Source: Desulfofundulus thermobenzoicus
GTDB lineage: Bacteria; Bacillota; Desulfotomaculia; Desulfotomaculales; Desulfovirgulaceae
Assembly: GCF_009428905.1 (NCBI RefSeq)
Contig: NZ_WHYR01000040.1
Coordinates: 1 to 32,733, forward strand
Reading direction: 5' to 3'
DNA length: 32,733 nucleotides
The notes under the pieces are model-generated. The model searched no databases. It saw only the letters and a program-made list of their open reading frames with translations, and was not told where the DNA came from. Positions 1 through 6,651 of this stretch are shown piece after piece; within the stretch, counting starts at the first letter, position 1, and every line of letters starts with the position of its first letter. The position numbers were made by a program, and so were the translations under genes.

Positions 1-744
1 GTTCCCCACCCGCCCCAGCCCCCGGCCGGTGGGGAAAGAGTTGGCCAGCGGGTAAAGATCGTAGGCCACCTCTTCATAGGGGTGAGCCCGCAGCATGGCC
101 TCAATCACCTGTTTCTCCAGGCGTTTTGGTAAAATTGTCTCCAGGCGCACTTCCGGCACCTTTTCCAGTTGACCACGGGTACCGATGTACGGGTTGGTCC
201 CCTCCCGGGGCCGGAAGGTCCCCGTCCCCTGTACGCCGAAGGTGCAGTCACTGTAATTGCCGATCCAGCCCGCTCCGGCCTTTCCCAGGGCTTCCCGTAC
301 TCCATCAACATGATCCAGAGGAACGAAAACCACCAGTTTCAAATATTTTTCCCGTACCGGTCTTAAAACCTGAATATCCCGGAGGTTTAACCGGCGGGCC
401 AGGGCGTCATTCACCCCCCACCGGGCACTGTCCAGGTTGGTATGGGCGGCATAAACCCCTATGCCCGCTTTAATCAGACCGGCCACCAGGGCCCCCCGGG
501 GAGAGTCCAGGCGAATCTCCTTAATTTCCTTAAAAAACAGTGGATGGTGGGTTATAATCAACCGGGCACTCATTTCGATGGCTTCCCGGCACACCCCCTC
601 GTCCACGTCCAGGGAAAGCAGGACCCGCTCCACCGGAACACCGGGATCCCCCAGTTGCCAGCCCGGGTTATCCCAGGGTTCGGCCAGTTCCAGAGGGGCC
701 AGCCCTTCCAGTAGTTCACAAATCCCTTTACCGGTTACCGTCAT
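1..744 (-). CDS. Nif3-like dinuclear metal centre protein (YqfO family), 3' end outside window
   Basis: The gene starts at ATG 742-744 and runs off the left edge; 248 codons are visible. The N-terminus has the family pattern: a helix ending in AEPWDNPGWQLG (residues 21-32), a metal-ligand pair in THHPLF (H66, H67) and HTNLD (H101, D105). A later HPYEE segment is typical of the insert found in Gram-positive members. Nif3 proteins form hexameric rings with a di-metal site; the biochemical role is unsettled, and the common 'GTP cyclohydrolase' label is weak. The start is supported by AGGA six bases upstream and by agreement with family N-termini. It lies downstream of trmK on the same strand, as yqfN-yqfO do in Bacillus. 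sigA, the usual third neighbour, is not upstream here. Confidence 0.92.
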   Translation of the reverse strand, partial: MTVTGKGICELLEGLAPLELAEPWDNPGWQLGDPGVPVERVLLSLDVDEGVCREAIEMSARLIITHHPLFFKEIKEIRLDSPRGALVAGLIKAGIGVYAAHTNLDSARWGVNDALARRLNLRDIQVLRPVREKYLKLVVFVPLDHVDGVREALGKAGAGWIGNYSDCTFGVQGTGTFRPREGTNPYIGTRGQLEKVPEVRLETILPKRLEKQVIEAMLRAHPYEEVAYDLYPLANSFPTGRGLGRVGN

Positions 745-833
745 TGTTGTTCCTGGTTCGCAAACAACCGTCCGCCTGCCCCGGCCGGAAGGTTTTGAGA
801 ACCAGATTTTCACCCCTTTCTATTTTTGTTTTA

Positions 834-917
834 CTACCGCCAGTTTCCAATTTCCAGCAAACCCCATACCGTCACGGCAATACCACCAAAGATAATTGCT
901 TTAATGGGAATAGACAT
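834..917 (-). CDS. Possible small single-pass membrane peptide (27 aa, or 41 aa from a GTG)
   Basis: Between trmK and the nif3-like gene an open frame encodes a short peptide whose residues 3-20 are a plausible membrane helix (IPIKAIIFGGIAVTVWGL), ending at TAG 834-836. The ATG at 915-917 has an AGGA directly against it, which is too close for a normal ribosome binding site. An in-frame GTG at 957-959 would give 41 residues but has no visible ribosome binding site. The composition looks coding-like, but the evidence is thin; I do not recognise the peptide. Confidence 0.28.
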   Translation of the reverse strand: MSIPIKAIIFGGIAVTVWGLLEIGNWR

Positions 918-977
918 TCCTATTTTTACATGAGAGCAGCCCCAACTTTTTTGACGCACTGCAAAGTTAATGATCAA

Positions 978-1697
978 TTAATCCGGCAGCTGACGATTAT
1001 TTTCCAGGTAATCCTTAATTCGCTTTAATCTGACTGTTAGTTCAACGGTCCTATGTAACGCTTCTGAACTGCGGCTCCTGGCCAGGGCGTACAAGACCCG
1101 GTGGTAGCCTGCCGCAAGTTTGTCCAGGTAGGCGGATAAAAGAGGATGCCCCTGTTCCAGCAACCGTGGCCCGATCTCCAGCAATACGGGATCGGTAACC
1201 GTCTCCCGGCCCGGTTCGGCCACATCAATGACGTACAGGTGCCCGCCCTCTTCCACCAGCGTTTCATCCACCAGGCGCCAGCCGTTTTCCGCCAGCCAGC
1301 GGCGCAAATCCCCTCCGTCCACCATGGGCTGCAGGATTAGCCGCCTGACCCGGGCAAGCACCTCCGGGGCGCCGGCCAGTATCTGCCTGATGGTGTTGCC
1401 CCCCATGCCGGCCACTACCACCACTTCTGCTTCCCCCGGCCGCAGGGGCCGCAGCCCGTCTCCCCGGCGCACGGATATTTTCCCTGCCAGACCCCGGTTC
1501 TGTACCGCCTGCAGGGCGCTCCGGTATGGTTTTTCATTCAAATCGGTGGCCACAGCGGCGTGGCAGATACCCCTTTCCACCACATATACCGGCAGGCGGG
1601 CATGGTCTGTTCCAATATCGGCAATTACCGTTCCCGGTGGGATAAACCCTGTGATGGCGGCCAGGCGTCCAGTCAGTTCCAGATGTGACCCCTCCAC
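978..1697 (-). CDS. trmK: tRNA (adenine(22)-N1)-methyltransferase TrmK
   Basis: SAM-dependent Rossmann-fold methyltransferase of the TrmK/YqfN (COG2384) family, which methylates N1 of A22 in bacterial tRNAs. The SAM motif is ADIGTDHARLP near residues 26-36, followed by the family segments RRGDGL and VVAGMGG. Length, about 235 aa, is normal. The start is uncertain. The longest frame opens with GTG at 1695-1697, but the strong GGAGGGG signal lies just inside that frame, 6 bases ahead of an in-frame CTG at 1680-1682. A start at that CTG would give MELTGRLAAITGF, which fits family N-termini better. It is followed by the nif3-like gene on the same strand. Confidence 0.93.
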   Translation of the reverse strand: MEGSHLELTGRLAAITGFIPPGTVIADIGTDHARLPVYVVERGICHAAVATDLNEKPYRSALQAVQNRGLAGKISVRRGDGLRPLRPGEAEVVVVAGMGGNTIRQILAGAPEVLARVRRLILQPMVDGGDLRRWLAENGWRLVDETLVEEGGHLYVIDVAEPGRETVTDPVLLEIGPRLLEQGHPLLSAYLDKLAAGYHRVLYALARSRSSEALHRTVELTVRLKRIKDYLENNRQLPD

Positions 1698-1996
1698 AAC
1701 AACTATTTTTTTTTACTTTACTGCCGCTTTTATTTTAGCAATATATTTATTTATTGAAAATTCCTCCTGGAAATTATGTCATGTTACCGAAGTGCTAAAC
1801 TGAGAAGCGTAATTCATGAAAACAGGTGGACAAATAAATGATGGAAGATTTGACCATTTTTATGGCATTGTTTGTTATATCATAACCACCGATGCCTGTG
1901 GATGGAAAATGATTGAAAGAAATGAAACCGCACCTTTAAATACCGTCATGGTTCAACGGAAAAAAGGGGACAATATACGCAAGGAGGTGTTGCCGC

Positions 1997-2320
1997 ATGC
2001 CAAACAGAAAAAACAGGTTACTGGTACCGGCAGCTGACTCCCGCCTGGATGCATTCAAATACGAAATAGCCAGTGAGCTGGGATATCCCGGGCATATCGG
2101 CCAGAGCAGGGCCAGCGAGCACAACTGGAACCAGATTATGGATGCCATGAAGTATGAATTGGCCACCGAACTGGGACTTACCCCCCAAATTGAAAACGGT
2201 TACTGGGGAAACGTGAGTTCCCGGGCGTGTGGTGCCGTGGGCGGCCGGATAGGGGGTAAACTGGGGGGTAATATGGTCCGGCGAATGATCCTCTTTGCCG
2301 AACAAAACCTGCTCCGCTAA
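1997..2320 (+). CDS. Alpha/beta-type small acid-soluble spore protein with duplicated N-terminal segment
   Basis: Spore-core DNA-binding protein that coats and protects DNA in dormant spores and is degraded by the GPR protease at germination. The second half is a standard alpha/beta SASP: KYELATELG (52-60), YWGNVSSRACGAVGG (69-83), then VRRMILFAEQ near the end. The first half carries another version of the leading motif, KYEIASELG (21-29), preceded by NRLLVPAADSRLDAF. Each copy contains a likely GPR cleavage context (E-[IL]-A-[ST]-E). At 107 aa it is longer than the usual 60-75 aa. A strong AAGGAGGTG precedes the ATG. A forespore (SigG) promoter is expected, but no convincing match was seen. 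A strong terminator follows. Confidence 0.93.
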   Translation: MPNRKNRLLVPAADSRLDAFKYEIASELGYPGHIGQSRASEHNWNQIMDAMKYELATELGLTPQIENGYWGNVSSRACGAVGGRIGGKLGGNMVRRMILFAEQNLLR

Positions 2321-2330
2321 CCTTCCACCC

Positions 2331-2367
2331 GTGGCCGTCCCCCGTACGGGGGACGGCCACCTTTTTG
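2331..2367 (+). terminator. Intrinsic terminator of the SASP gene
   Basis: A perfect 13-bp stem (GTGGCCGTCCCCC with GGGGGACGGCCAC) around a GTAC loop is followed by CTTTTTG. It lies 10 bases after the SASP stop codon. Confidence 0.93.
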
Positions 2368-2403
2368 TTGGCGGGAAAGGTTTGTTCCCTTTCGGACATG
2401 GGG

Positions 2404-2429
2404 ACCGTGGTATTCGACCATACTACGGT
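2404..2429. repeat. Short inverted repeat between convergent genes
   Basis: ACCGTGGTAT and ATACTACGGT pair around a TCGACC loop. The stem is complete on the + strand with one G.U pair. There is no T-run, so it is not a typical terminator. It lies between the SASP terminator and the end of the HTH gene. Confidence 0.5.
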
Positions 2430-2451
2430 TCAGACGGCACCCCACCTGCTG

Positions 2452-2676
2452 CTAATCCTGGCCCATAATGGATCCCACACCGTAACGCATAAAATGATCC
2501 CGCAAATGGTAAATCAATTTTTCCGTAACGCCAAATTCTTCGGCCATCTCCGCATCGGTCCTGTCTTCCCTTATGCCGTCTATAAGCCTGTCCACATCAA
2601 TGCCCACTTCTTCGGCCTTCCTTTTCAAGCTGGGTTCGGTACTCCAGGGAACCCGGGAACGGATGAATTCTTCCAT
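2452..2676 (-). CDS. Small helix-turn-helix protein, function unknown
   Basis: A 74-aa soluble acidic protein. Residues from about 41 on (DAEMAEEFGVTEKLIYHLRD) match the pattern of a helix-turn-helix: small residues in the first helix, a G-V turn, then a recognition helix. This suggests a DNA-binding regulator or a fragment-like domain of one. An AAGGGTG ribosome binding site stands 7 bases ahead of the ATG, which supports translation. It is separated from the upstream aminomutase gene by a terminator, so it is probably transcribed alone. No ligand domain is present. I do not recognise a named family. Confidence 0.75.
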   Translation of the reverse strand: MEEFIRSRVPWSTEPSLKRKAEEVGIDVDRLIDGIREDRTDAEMAEEFGVTEKLIYHLRDHFMRYGVGSIMGQD

Positions 2677-2762
2677 ATAATATCACCCTTCAACCTCAGT
2701 TTTCCTGCCTTGATCATTAGTATGGCGTAAAACAAGGGTTATCATGCCCGTTGAAAAAACCC

Positions 2763-2815
2763 AAAAGGCCGGAGACTGGCGGTATGTCCTTTGAACACCG
2801 CCACCCCGGCCTTTT
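2763..2815 (-). terminator. Terminator downstream of the aminomutase gene
   Basis: A two-tier hairpin: outer AAAAGGCCGG/CCGGCCTTTT and inner GGCGGT/ACCGCC. On the minus strand it is followed by GGGTTTTTTC. It could act weakly in both directions. It ends the eam transcript about 90 bases after its stop codon. Confidence 0.82.
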
Positions 2816-2903
2816 AACCGTAAATATCTTTGAACCCGCCCAGGCTCCCTGCTGCCGGTAGCAGTTTCACTGAATCCGTTAATTTTAAGTTGTATTAGTT
2901 TTT

Positions 2904-4169
2904 TTAATGACGCCGGTTGGGATAATAAATCCATCGTTTTTCCCAGGTGCGCAAAGTAACGTGCTTTTCGTCCCTGGCCAGCATATACCGGGGCAGCACC
3001 GGGGTTTTACCCAAACCACCCGGCGCATTGATAATGTAGGTGGGCACCGCCAGACCGGAGGTATAGCCCCGCAGCTTTTCCATTATTTCAATGCCCTCGT
3101 CCACGGAGGTGACAAAGTGACCGGTACCCTTCACCTCTTTGGCATGAAAAATATAGTAGGGGCGTACCCGAATGCGCAAAAGGCTCTGGTTTAATTTTTT
3201 CATCACATGGGGATTGTTATTCACACCCTTGAGCAGCACCGCCTGGTTGCCCAGAACCACCCCCGCCCTGATCAGACGGTCACAGGCTGCCGCCGCTTCA
3301 GGCGTAACCTCCAGGGGATGGTTGAATTGAGTGTTGAGGTAAATGGGCGGGTGTTTTTCCAAAACGGCACACAGGGAAGGGGTGATACGCTGGGGCATGG
3401 TCACAATCACCCGGGTACCGATGCGTTTTATTTCTACATGGGGAATGGCGTCCAATTCGCCCAGCAACCAGTCCAGGCACCGGTCGCTCAACAACAGGGC
3501 ATCACCGCCGGTAATCAATACGTCACGGATCTCCGGATTGACCCGGATATAGTCCAGGGCGGCTTCCAGAACCCGCCGGGGCTTATGCCTGTCCACCTCC
3601 CCTATGTTGCGCCTCCGCTGGCAATGCCGGCAATACATGGCACACTGGTTGGTCACATTGATAATCAGGCGGTCGGGGTAGCGCCGGGTAACACCCGGGG
3701 CCGGATTGGTGAAGGCCTCGGCCATGGGGTCCTCACTTCCCCCGGTATCGCACAACTCCGCCGTCTGGGGAACCGACTGCAACCAGATGGGACCGCCCGG
3801 CCGGTCCACCATTAACAGGGAGGCATAATAAGGGGAAATGGCCCAGCGGAACTGTTTTCCCACCAACGCTACGGCTTCCTGTTCCTCGCTGGAAAGGGGG
3901 ATAATTCTGGCCAGTAAATCCACCCCGGTAATACGGTGGGCCATATGCCAGTGCCAATCATTCCATTGTTCCTGCCGGGCGTTCAGCAGTTCCAGGATTC
4001 TCCGGCGGGCCAGGGAAATCTGCTCCACCAGGTCAAAACCGGTGGGTATTTCATCCTTTACCTGCAGATAATCGCGTATGCGTTCCTTTAACTCCCGGGC
4101 ACGCTCCAGGGAAATGCGGCGTTTTTCTTCGGCGGTGAACTCCGCTCCGGGCATGGGGTACAATGACAT
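2904..4169 (-). CDS. eam: Radical SAM aminomutase, probable glutamate 2,3-aminomutase
   Basis: Radical SAM, PLP-dependent aminomutase of the KamA/AblA family (421 aa). Counting from the longest frame (start 4175), the cluster ligands are C178, C182 and C185 (CAMYCRHC) and the PLP lysine is K390 in NAPGGLGK. In lysine 2,3-aminomutase two aspartates (D293 and D330, Clostridium subterminale numbering) hold the epsilon-amino group of lysine. Here the matching positions are K346 (YIFHAK) and N383 (YIINAPGG), the exchange described for glutamate 2,3-aminomutase. The expected product is beta-glutamate, a compatible solute. AAAGGAGG lies 8 bases from ATG 4167-4169 but only 2 from the upstream ATG at 4173-4175, so the inner start is chosen. 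A c-di-AMP riboswitch and terminator precede it. No beta-lysine acetyltransferase (AblB) is adjacent, which also fits glutamate over lysine. Confidence 0.9.
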   Translation of the reverse strand: MSLYPMPGAEFTAEEKRRISLERARELKERIRDYLQVKDEIPTGFDLVEQISLARRRILELLNARQEQWNDWHWHMAHRITGVDLLARIIPLSSEEQEAVALVGKQFRWAISPYYASLLMVDRPGGPIWLQSVPQTAELCDTGGSEDPMAEAFTNPAPGVTRRYPDRLIINVTNQCAMYCRHCQRRRNIGEVDRHKPRRVLEAALDYIRVNPEIRDVLITGGDALLLSDRCLDWLLGELDAIPHVEIKRIGTRVIVTMPQRITPSLCAVLEKHPPIYLNTQFNHPLEVTPEAAAACDRLIRAGVVLGNQAVLLKGVNNNPHVMKKLNQSLLRIRVRPYYIFHAKEVKGTGHFVTSVDEGIEIMEKLRGYTSGLAVPTYIINAPGGLGKTPVLPRYMLARDEKHVTLRTWEKRWIYYPNRRH

Positions 4170-4190
4170 AATCATCCCCTCCTTTAGATG

Positions 4191-4225
4191 GTGAAAATAA
4201 AACCCCAGGACATTTTTTCCTGGGG
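4191..4225 (-). terminator. Riboswitch expression-platform terminator ahead of eam
   Basis: CCCCAGGA/TCCTGGGG form a stem around an A/T-rich loop, followed on the minus strand by TTTTATTTTC. It stands just upstream of the eam ribosome binding site and about 80 bases after the c-di-AMP aptamer. This is the position expected for premature termination when the ligand binds. Confidence 0.88.
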
Positions 4226-4303
4226 TGAAAGTGGCAAACAGAACCTACCGGTATAAACCCGCAAAACCCCTTTGCAGGCCGGCCCGGCACCTGTCCTCCC
4301 TTC

Positions 4304-4455
4304 CACGCTTACGAAGTTAGCTGACGGGTTCGGGTTGAAAGGATAACCCTACCCTCTTGAAAGGTGGCGGGTTTACGGAAACCACACCAGATTTCAAGGG
4401 AGATTCACCCCAGGAAGTTGGGTCCTCCGCTTCTTTGGGCAAAGAATTAAGCGTT
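4304..4455 (-). promoter_or_regulatory. c-di-AMP riboswitch (ydaO/yuaA class) controlling eam
   Basis: The minus strand carries the hallmark blocks of the ydaO aptamer in order: CGCTTAAT at the 5' P1 strand (about 4453), GCGGAGGACCCAA, TGGGGTGAATC, then the highly conserved CCCGTCAGCTAAC and CGTAAGCG, whose TAAGCG closes P1 with CGCTTA (4306-4311 with 4448-4453). The class binds cyclic di-AMP and usually switches genes off; known targets include potassium and osmolyte transport and cell-wall enzymes. Here the target is an enzyme likely to make an osmolyte. Confidence 0.93.
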
Positions 4456-4481
4456 CTGGACGACAATATTTAATTAATTTA

Positions 4482-4510
4482 ATTATATCATTTTATGTAC
4501 ATAAAGTAAA
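4482..4510 (-). promoter_or_regulatory. Promoter of the riboswitch-eam transcript
   Basis: TTTACT (-35, 4505-4510) and a perfect TATAAT (-10, 4482-4487) are separated by 17 bases. The start is predicted near 4475, about 20 bases ahead of the aptamer. Confidence 0.78.
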
Positions 4511-4803
4511 TAGGATTGACATACTAATGGCAGCTATTTTCCACAGGGGATAAATTGCCCTTTTCCACGGGTCTGAAAGCACTCACAGCCAATGCGCTGT
4601 TTGGCCGCCATCCCGGTTGTCCCGGTAATTGCGCCGGGTACGATATATGCTGTCATCCTCAATTGGAAACTGAAAATTGTATAATGATAAATCCGGCAAT
4701 ATATACATAATACTGGCTAACCGGCGTCCCTTTTTATGTCTGAATAAAATCAAACCGGTACATTCATAATAAAGACAGTTATTTGGGAAGGATGTGATCT
4801 GCT

Positions 4804-5274
4804 TTGCGATGGCTCCGTCTGGGTATGCTGGAGGAAATATCACCCCTGGGCATGCTGGTGGCCGGAGTGGCCCTGGGTACAATCGGTGTACCGGCCGTTC
4901 GCAGCGGTTTGCGCAGTTTGACTGTGGCCCTGATCAAAAGCGCCCTGAACATTTCCGAAGGGGTTAGAGAGGCCGGCGAAAAGGTGGGCCAAACCTGGTC
5001 CGAACTGGTGAAAGAAGTCAGGGCAGAACGGGAAAACCGGTGTACACCCGGGGAATGCCTGCGGGAAGCCGGCAGGGGAGTAATACGTACGGGGGTGGAA
5101 CTGGCCGACCAGGTCAAGGAAAAGGTAAGTGGCATTAGAGAAGGGATAAGGGAACTGGTGGATGAAGCCCGCCAGGGTATGACAGAAGCGGTGGAAACCG
5201 CTACGGAAGCAGGAACGGCGGGGGCTGCCCGGGAGGCAAATAACGAAACTGAGCCGCCAACCCATTACCGGTAA
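4804..5274 (+). CDS. DUF5132-like membrane-associated protein
   Basis: A 156-aa protein with one hydrophobic segment (about residues 14-33, ISPLGMLVAGVALGTIGVPA) followed by a long amphipathic, charged helical region (S46 to about 135) with repeated E/K/R heptad-like spacing. The layout resembles DUF5132 proteins, which are often found beside HMA2-domain P-type ATPases; one such ATPase lies 1.8 kb away on the opposite strand. A role with that transporter is inferred from context only. The start is TTG 4804-4806, with GGAAGGA 11 bases upstream; an internal ATG at 4825 is the alternative. Confidence 0.75.
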   Translation: MRWLRLGMLEEISPLGMLVAGVALGTIGVPAVRSGLRSLTVALIKSALNISEGVREAGEKVGQTWSELVKEVRAERENRCTPGECLREAGRGVIRTGVELADQVKEKVSGIREGIRELVDEARQGMTEAVETATEAGTAGAAREANNETEPPTHYR

Positions 5275-5298
5275 AAGCTACCCTCCCGGGGAGCTTTT
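5273..5298. terminator. Bidirectional terminator between convergent genes
   Basis: AAAAGCT and AGCTTTT with an inner CCC/GGG form a hairpin that overlaps the stop of the DUF5132-like gene and precedes the end of the 241-aa gene. A/T runs stand on both sides, so it can serve both strands. Confidence 0.75.
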
Positions 5299-5322
5299 CA
5301 GTGACATACCATGGGCCGAATA

Positions 5323-6048
5323 CTATGCACTGGCGGCCTGGTTGAAATGATCATCCCCGTCGACGCTTTCCACATAACGATCAAAGGCCGCAAAGAGAAA
5401 GCGGGCCGCCTCCCGGCAGTAAACAGCAGTAACCTGCAGGCGAATGTTTTCCAGCCATCCGCAGAGCCGGCCGGCCAGGTCCCGGTGCATCTCTTCCTGC
5501 CAGAAGTTCAGGTGCCGCCACAGGGAAGAACCGGAAAGGTGTTCGTCCAGGAAAATCCCCAGCAACTCCGGAACATGTTCTAAAACGGCGTCAAGGGCAT
5601 ACTGGCCTAAAATATCCAGCCACGTACCCTGCCGGACGTTTTCCTGCAGGAGGTCCAGGTCGTCCCGGGCCACCGGAAGCTCGCTAAAGGGGACAGTTGC
5701 GGACGCACAAATTTCATGAATCAGATCCCCGTGCAGTACTTTACATTGACCGGCCAGGGCAAAATGCAACCGCTCAGCCAGGTTTTTCAGGGAATCCCCG
5801 TTCCACAACTGTGCTTGCGCCTCTTTTATGGTTATCTGGTGCCCGGTGATTTGATTGCACAAAAGGGGCACCTCTTTCTTTTTGTCTTCGAAATAAGCAT
5901 TGATGGCCCCACTAAGGGTTTCCCGGATCTGTTCCACCAGGGCACACACGGCAGCTTCCAGCATCACCTGGTTCAGCGCCGCATGCAGGCGACCGGCCAC
6001 CAGTTGAGAAAACAGGTGGTAAACGGTGTGATGCTTGCTGGAATGCAT
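5323..6048 (-). CDS. Hypothetical soluble protein, 241 aa
   Basis: I do not recognise this protein. The real start is ATG 6046-6048 (MHSSKHHTVY), with GAAGGAG 11 bases upstream; the open frame continues further but without a ribosome binding site. The sequence is mostly helical, with many L, A, H and E residues and no signal peptide or clear membrane segment. Its C-terminal third (LCGWLENIRLQVTAVYC) is amphipathic. It stands alone on the minus strand, between the convergent DUF5132-like gene and the ATPase operon. Its upstream region carries hexamers of the type TTAACC at 11-base steps, listed separately as a PhoP-like box. Confidence 0.75.
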   Translation of the reverse strand: MHSSKHHTVYHLFSQLVAGRLHAALNQVMLEAAVCALVEQIRETLSGAINAYFEDKKKEVPLLCNQITGHQITIKEAQAQLWNGDSLKNLAERLHFALAGQCKVLHGDLIHEICASATVPFSELPVARDDLDLLQENVRQGTWLDILGQYALDAVLEHVPELLGIFLDEHLSGSSLWRHLNFWQEEMHRDLAGRLCGWLENIRLQVTAVYCREAARFLFAAFDRYVESVDGDDHFNQAASA

Positions 6049-6111
6049 GTCAGTGATCGCTCCTTCATTCAAAAACTTACTATGCAAAGTATAACCGGGT
6101 AAAGTATACCT

Positions 6112-6156
6112 GGTTAAGGTTAGAAGACGGTTAAGATAAAAAAAAGAAACGGTTAA
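6112..6156 (-). promoter_or_regulatory. TTAACC-type direct repeats (possible PhoP box) upstream of the 241-aa gene
   Basis: On the minus strand TTAACC (6151-6156), TTTTTT (6140-6145), TTAACC (6129-6134) and CTAACC (6118-6123) lie at exact 11-base steps. A further TTAACC is at 6112-6117. Firmicute PhoP boxes are TTAACA-like hexamers with 5-base spacers. A PhoP/PhoR pair is encoded in this window. Regulation is inferred. Confidence 0.45.
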
Positions 6157-6244
6157 TTTTTTGCCGGTTTTGCCTGTAAACAGATCCGTTTGCGGACAAA
6201 AGTAAATTTTATCCAAAACCGCAAGGTTATAATACACAGGGCAC

Positions 6245-6389
6245 GGCGCATTCAGGGAGAAACCCGGCACTCACCAAAAGTTACTCCGCTTCTGATGTCA
6301 GGTTTTATATTTGATAGCATAGTGCTACGAAGATCTTATACGCCGGTGAGCGCCGGGCGGAGCACCGGAGTGAGCGGGTTAGCGCCGTG
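6245..6389. other. Gene-free GC-rich stretch with repeated words
   Basis: No open frame with a ribosome binding site is visible here. The right part (6341-6389) is built of near-repeats: GCCGGTGAGCG, CGGAGCACCGGAGTGAGCG and GTTAGCGCCGTG. Its reverse complement shares CTCACTCCGG and GTTAGCG-type words with the gene-free region near 25120-25230. It may be a decayed intergenic repeat element; the identity is unknown. Confidence 0.35.
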
Positions 6390-6424
6390 AAAAAAAGGAC
6401 GACTCCTTTGGGGAGTTCGCCCTT
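6390..6424 (-). terminator. Terminator of the ATPase operon
   Basis: On the minus strand AAGGGCGAACTCC pairs with GGAGTCGTCCTT (one bulged A and a G.U pair), followed by TTTTTTT. It lies 26 bases past the stop of the 61-aa gene that ends the ATPase transcript. Confidence 0.87.
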
Positions 6425-6449
6425 CGGTTAAAGAACTTAATGGGGAAAC

Positions 6450-6635
6450 TTAAAGAAAACGTTTTTTGTGCCATTTCTTCAGGCCCCGCAGCCCTTTGAA
6501 ATTGCCCCGCAGCAACTCCGAAAGGGCCACTCCGGCCCCCAGTGCTCTAACACCGGTGTTTTTGGCCAGCAGGGCCATGGCCGTACCGCCAACCAGTTTG
6601 GCCGCCCGTTCGAAGTTCACTTCGCGCCGCCCCAT
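6450..6635 (-). CDS. Small basic protein, 61 aa, co-transcribed with the fusion ATPase
   Basis: A short protein with a hydrophobic, small-residue-rich centre (LVGGTAMALLAK, then ALGAGVALSELL) and a strongly basic end (KGLRGLKKWHKKRFL). It might be a membrane-attached peptide. A clear GGGAGGTG stands 7 bases upstream of ATG 6633-6635. It begins 16 bases after the ATPase stop, so the two are one operon. It may be a small accessory subunit of the transporter, but that is context only. I do not recognise the family. Confidence 0.75.
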   Translation of the reverse strand: MGRREVNFERAAKLVGGTAMALLAKNTGVRALGAGVALSELLRGNFKGLRGLKKWHKKRFL

Positions 6636-6651
6636 GGTTGCTCACCTCCCG

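Noticed and set aside
1816-2037. 73-codon + strand frame upstream of the SASP gene
   Set aside because: It overlaps the SASP ribosome binding site and start, and has no ribosome binding site of its own.
2683-2934. 83-codon minus-strand frame
   Set aside because: It overlaps the end of the aminomutase gene and contains the terminator hairpin; no start signals.
4516-4544. Perfect TTGACA on the + strand ahead of the DUF5132-like gene
   Set aside because: No -10 box lies 16-18 bases downstream.
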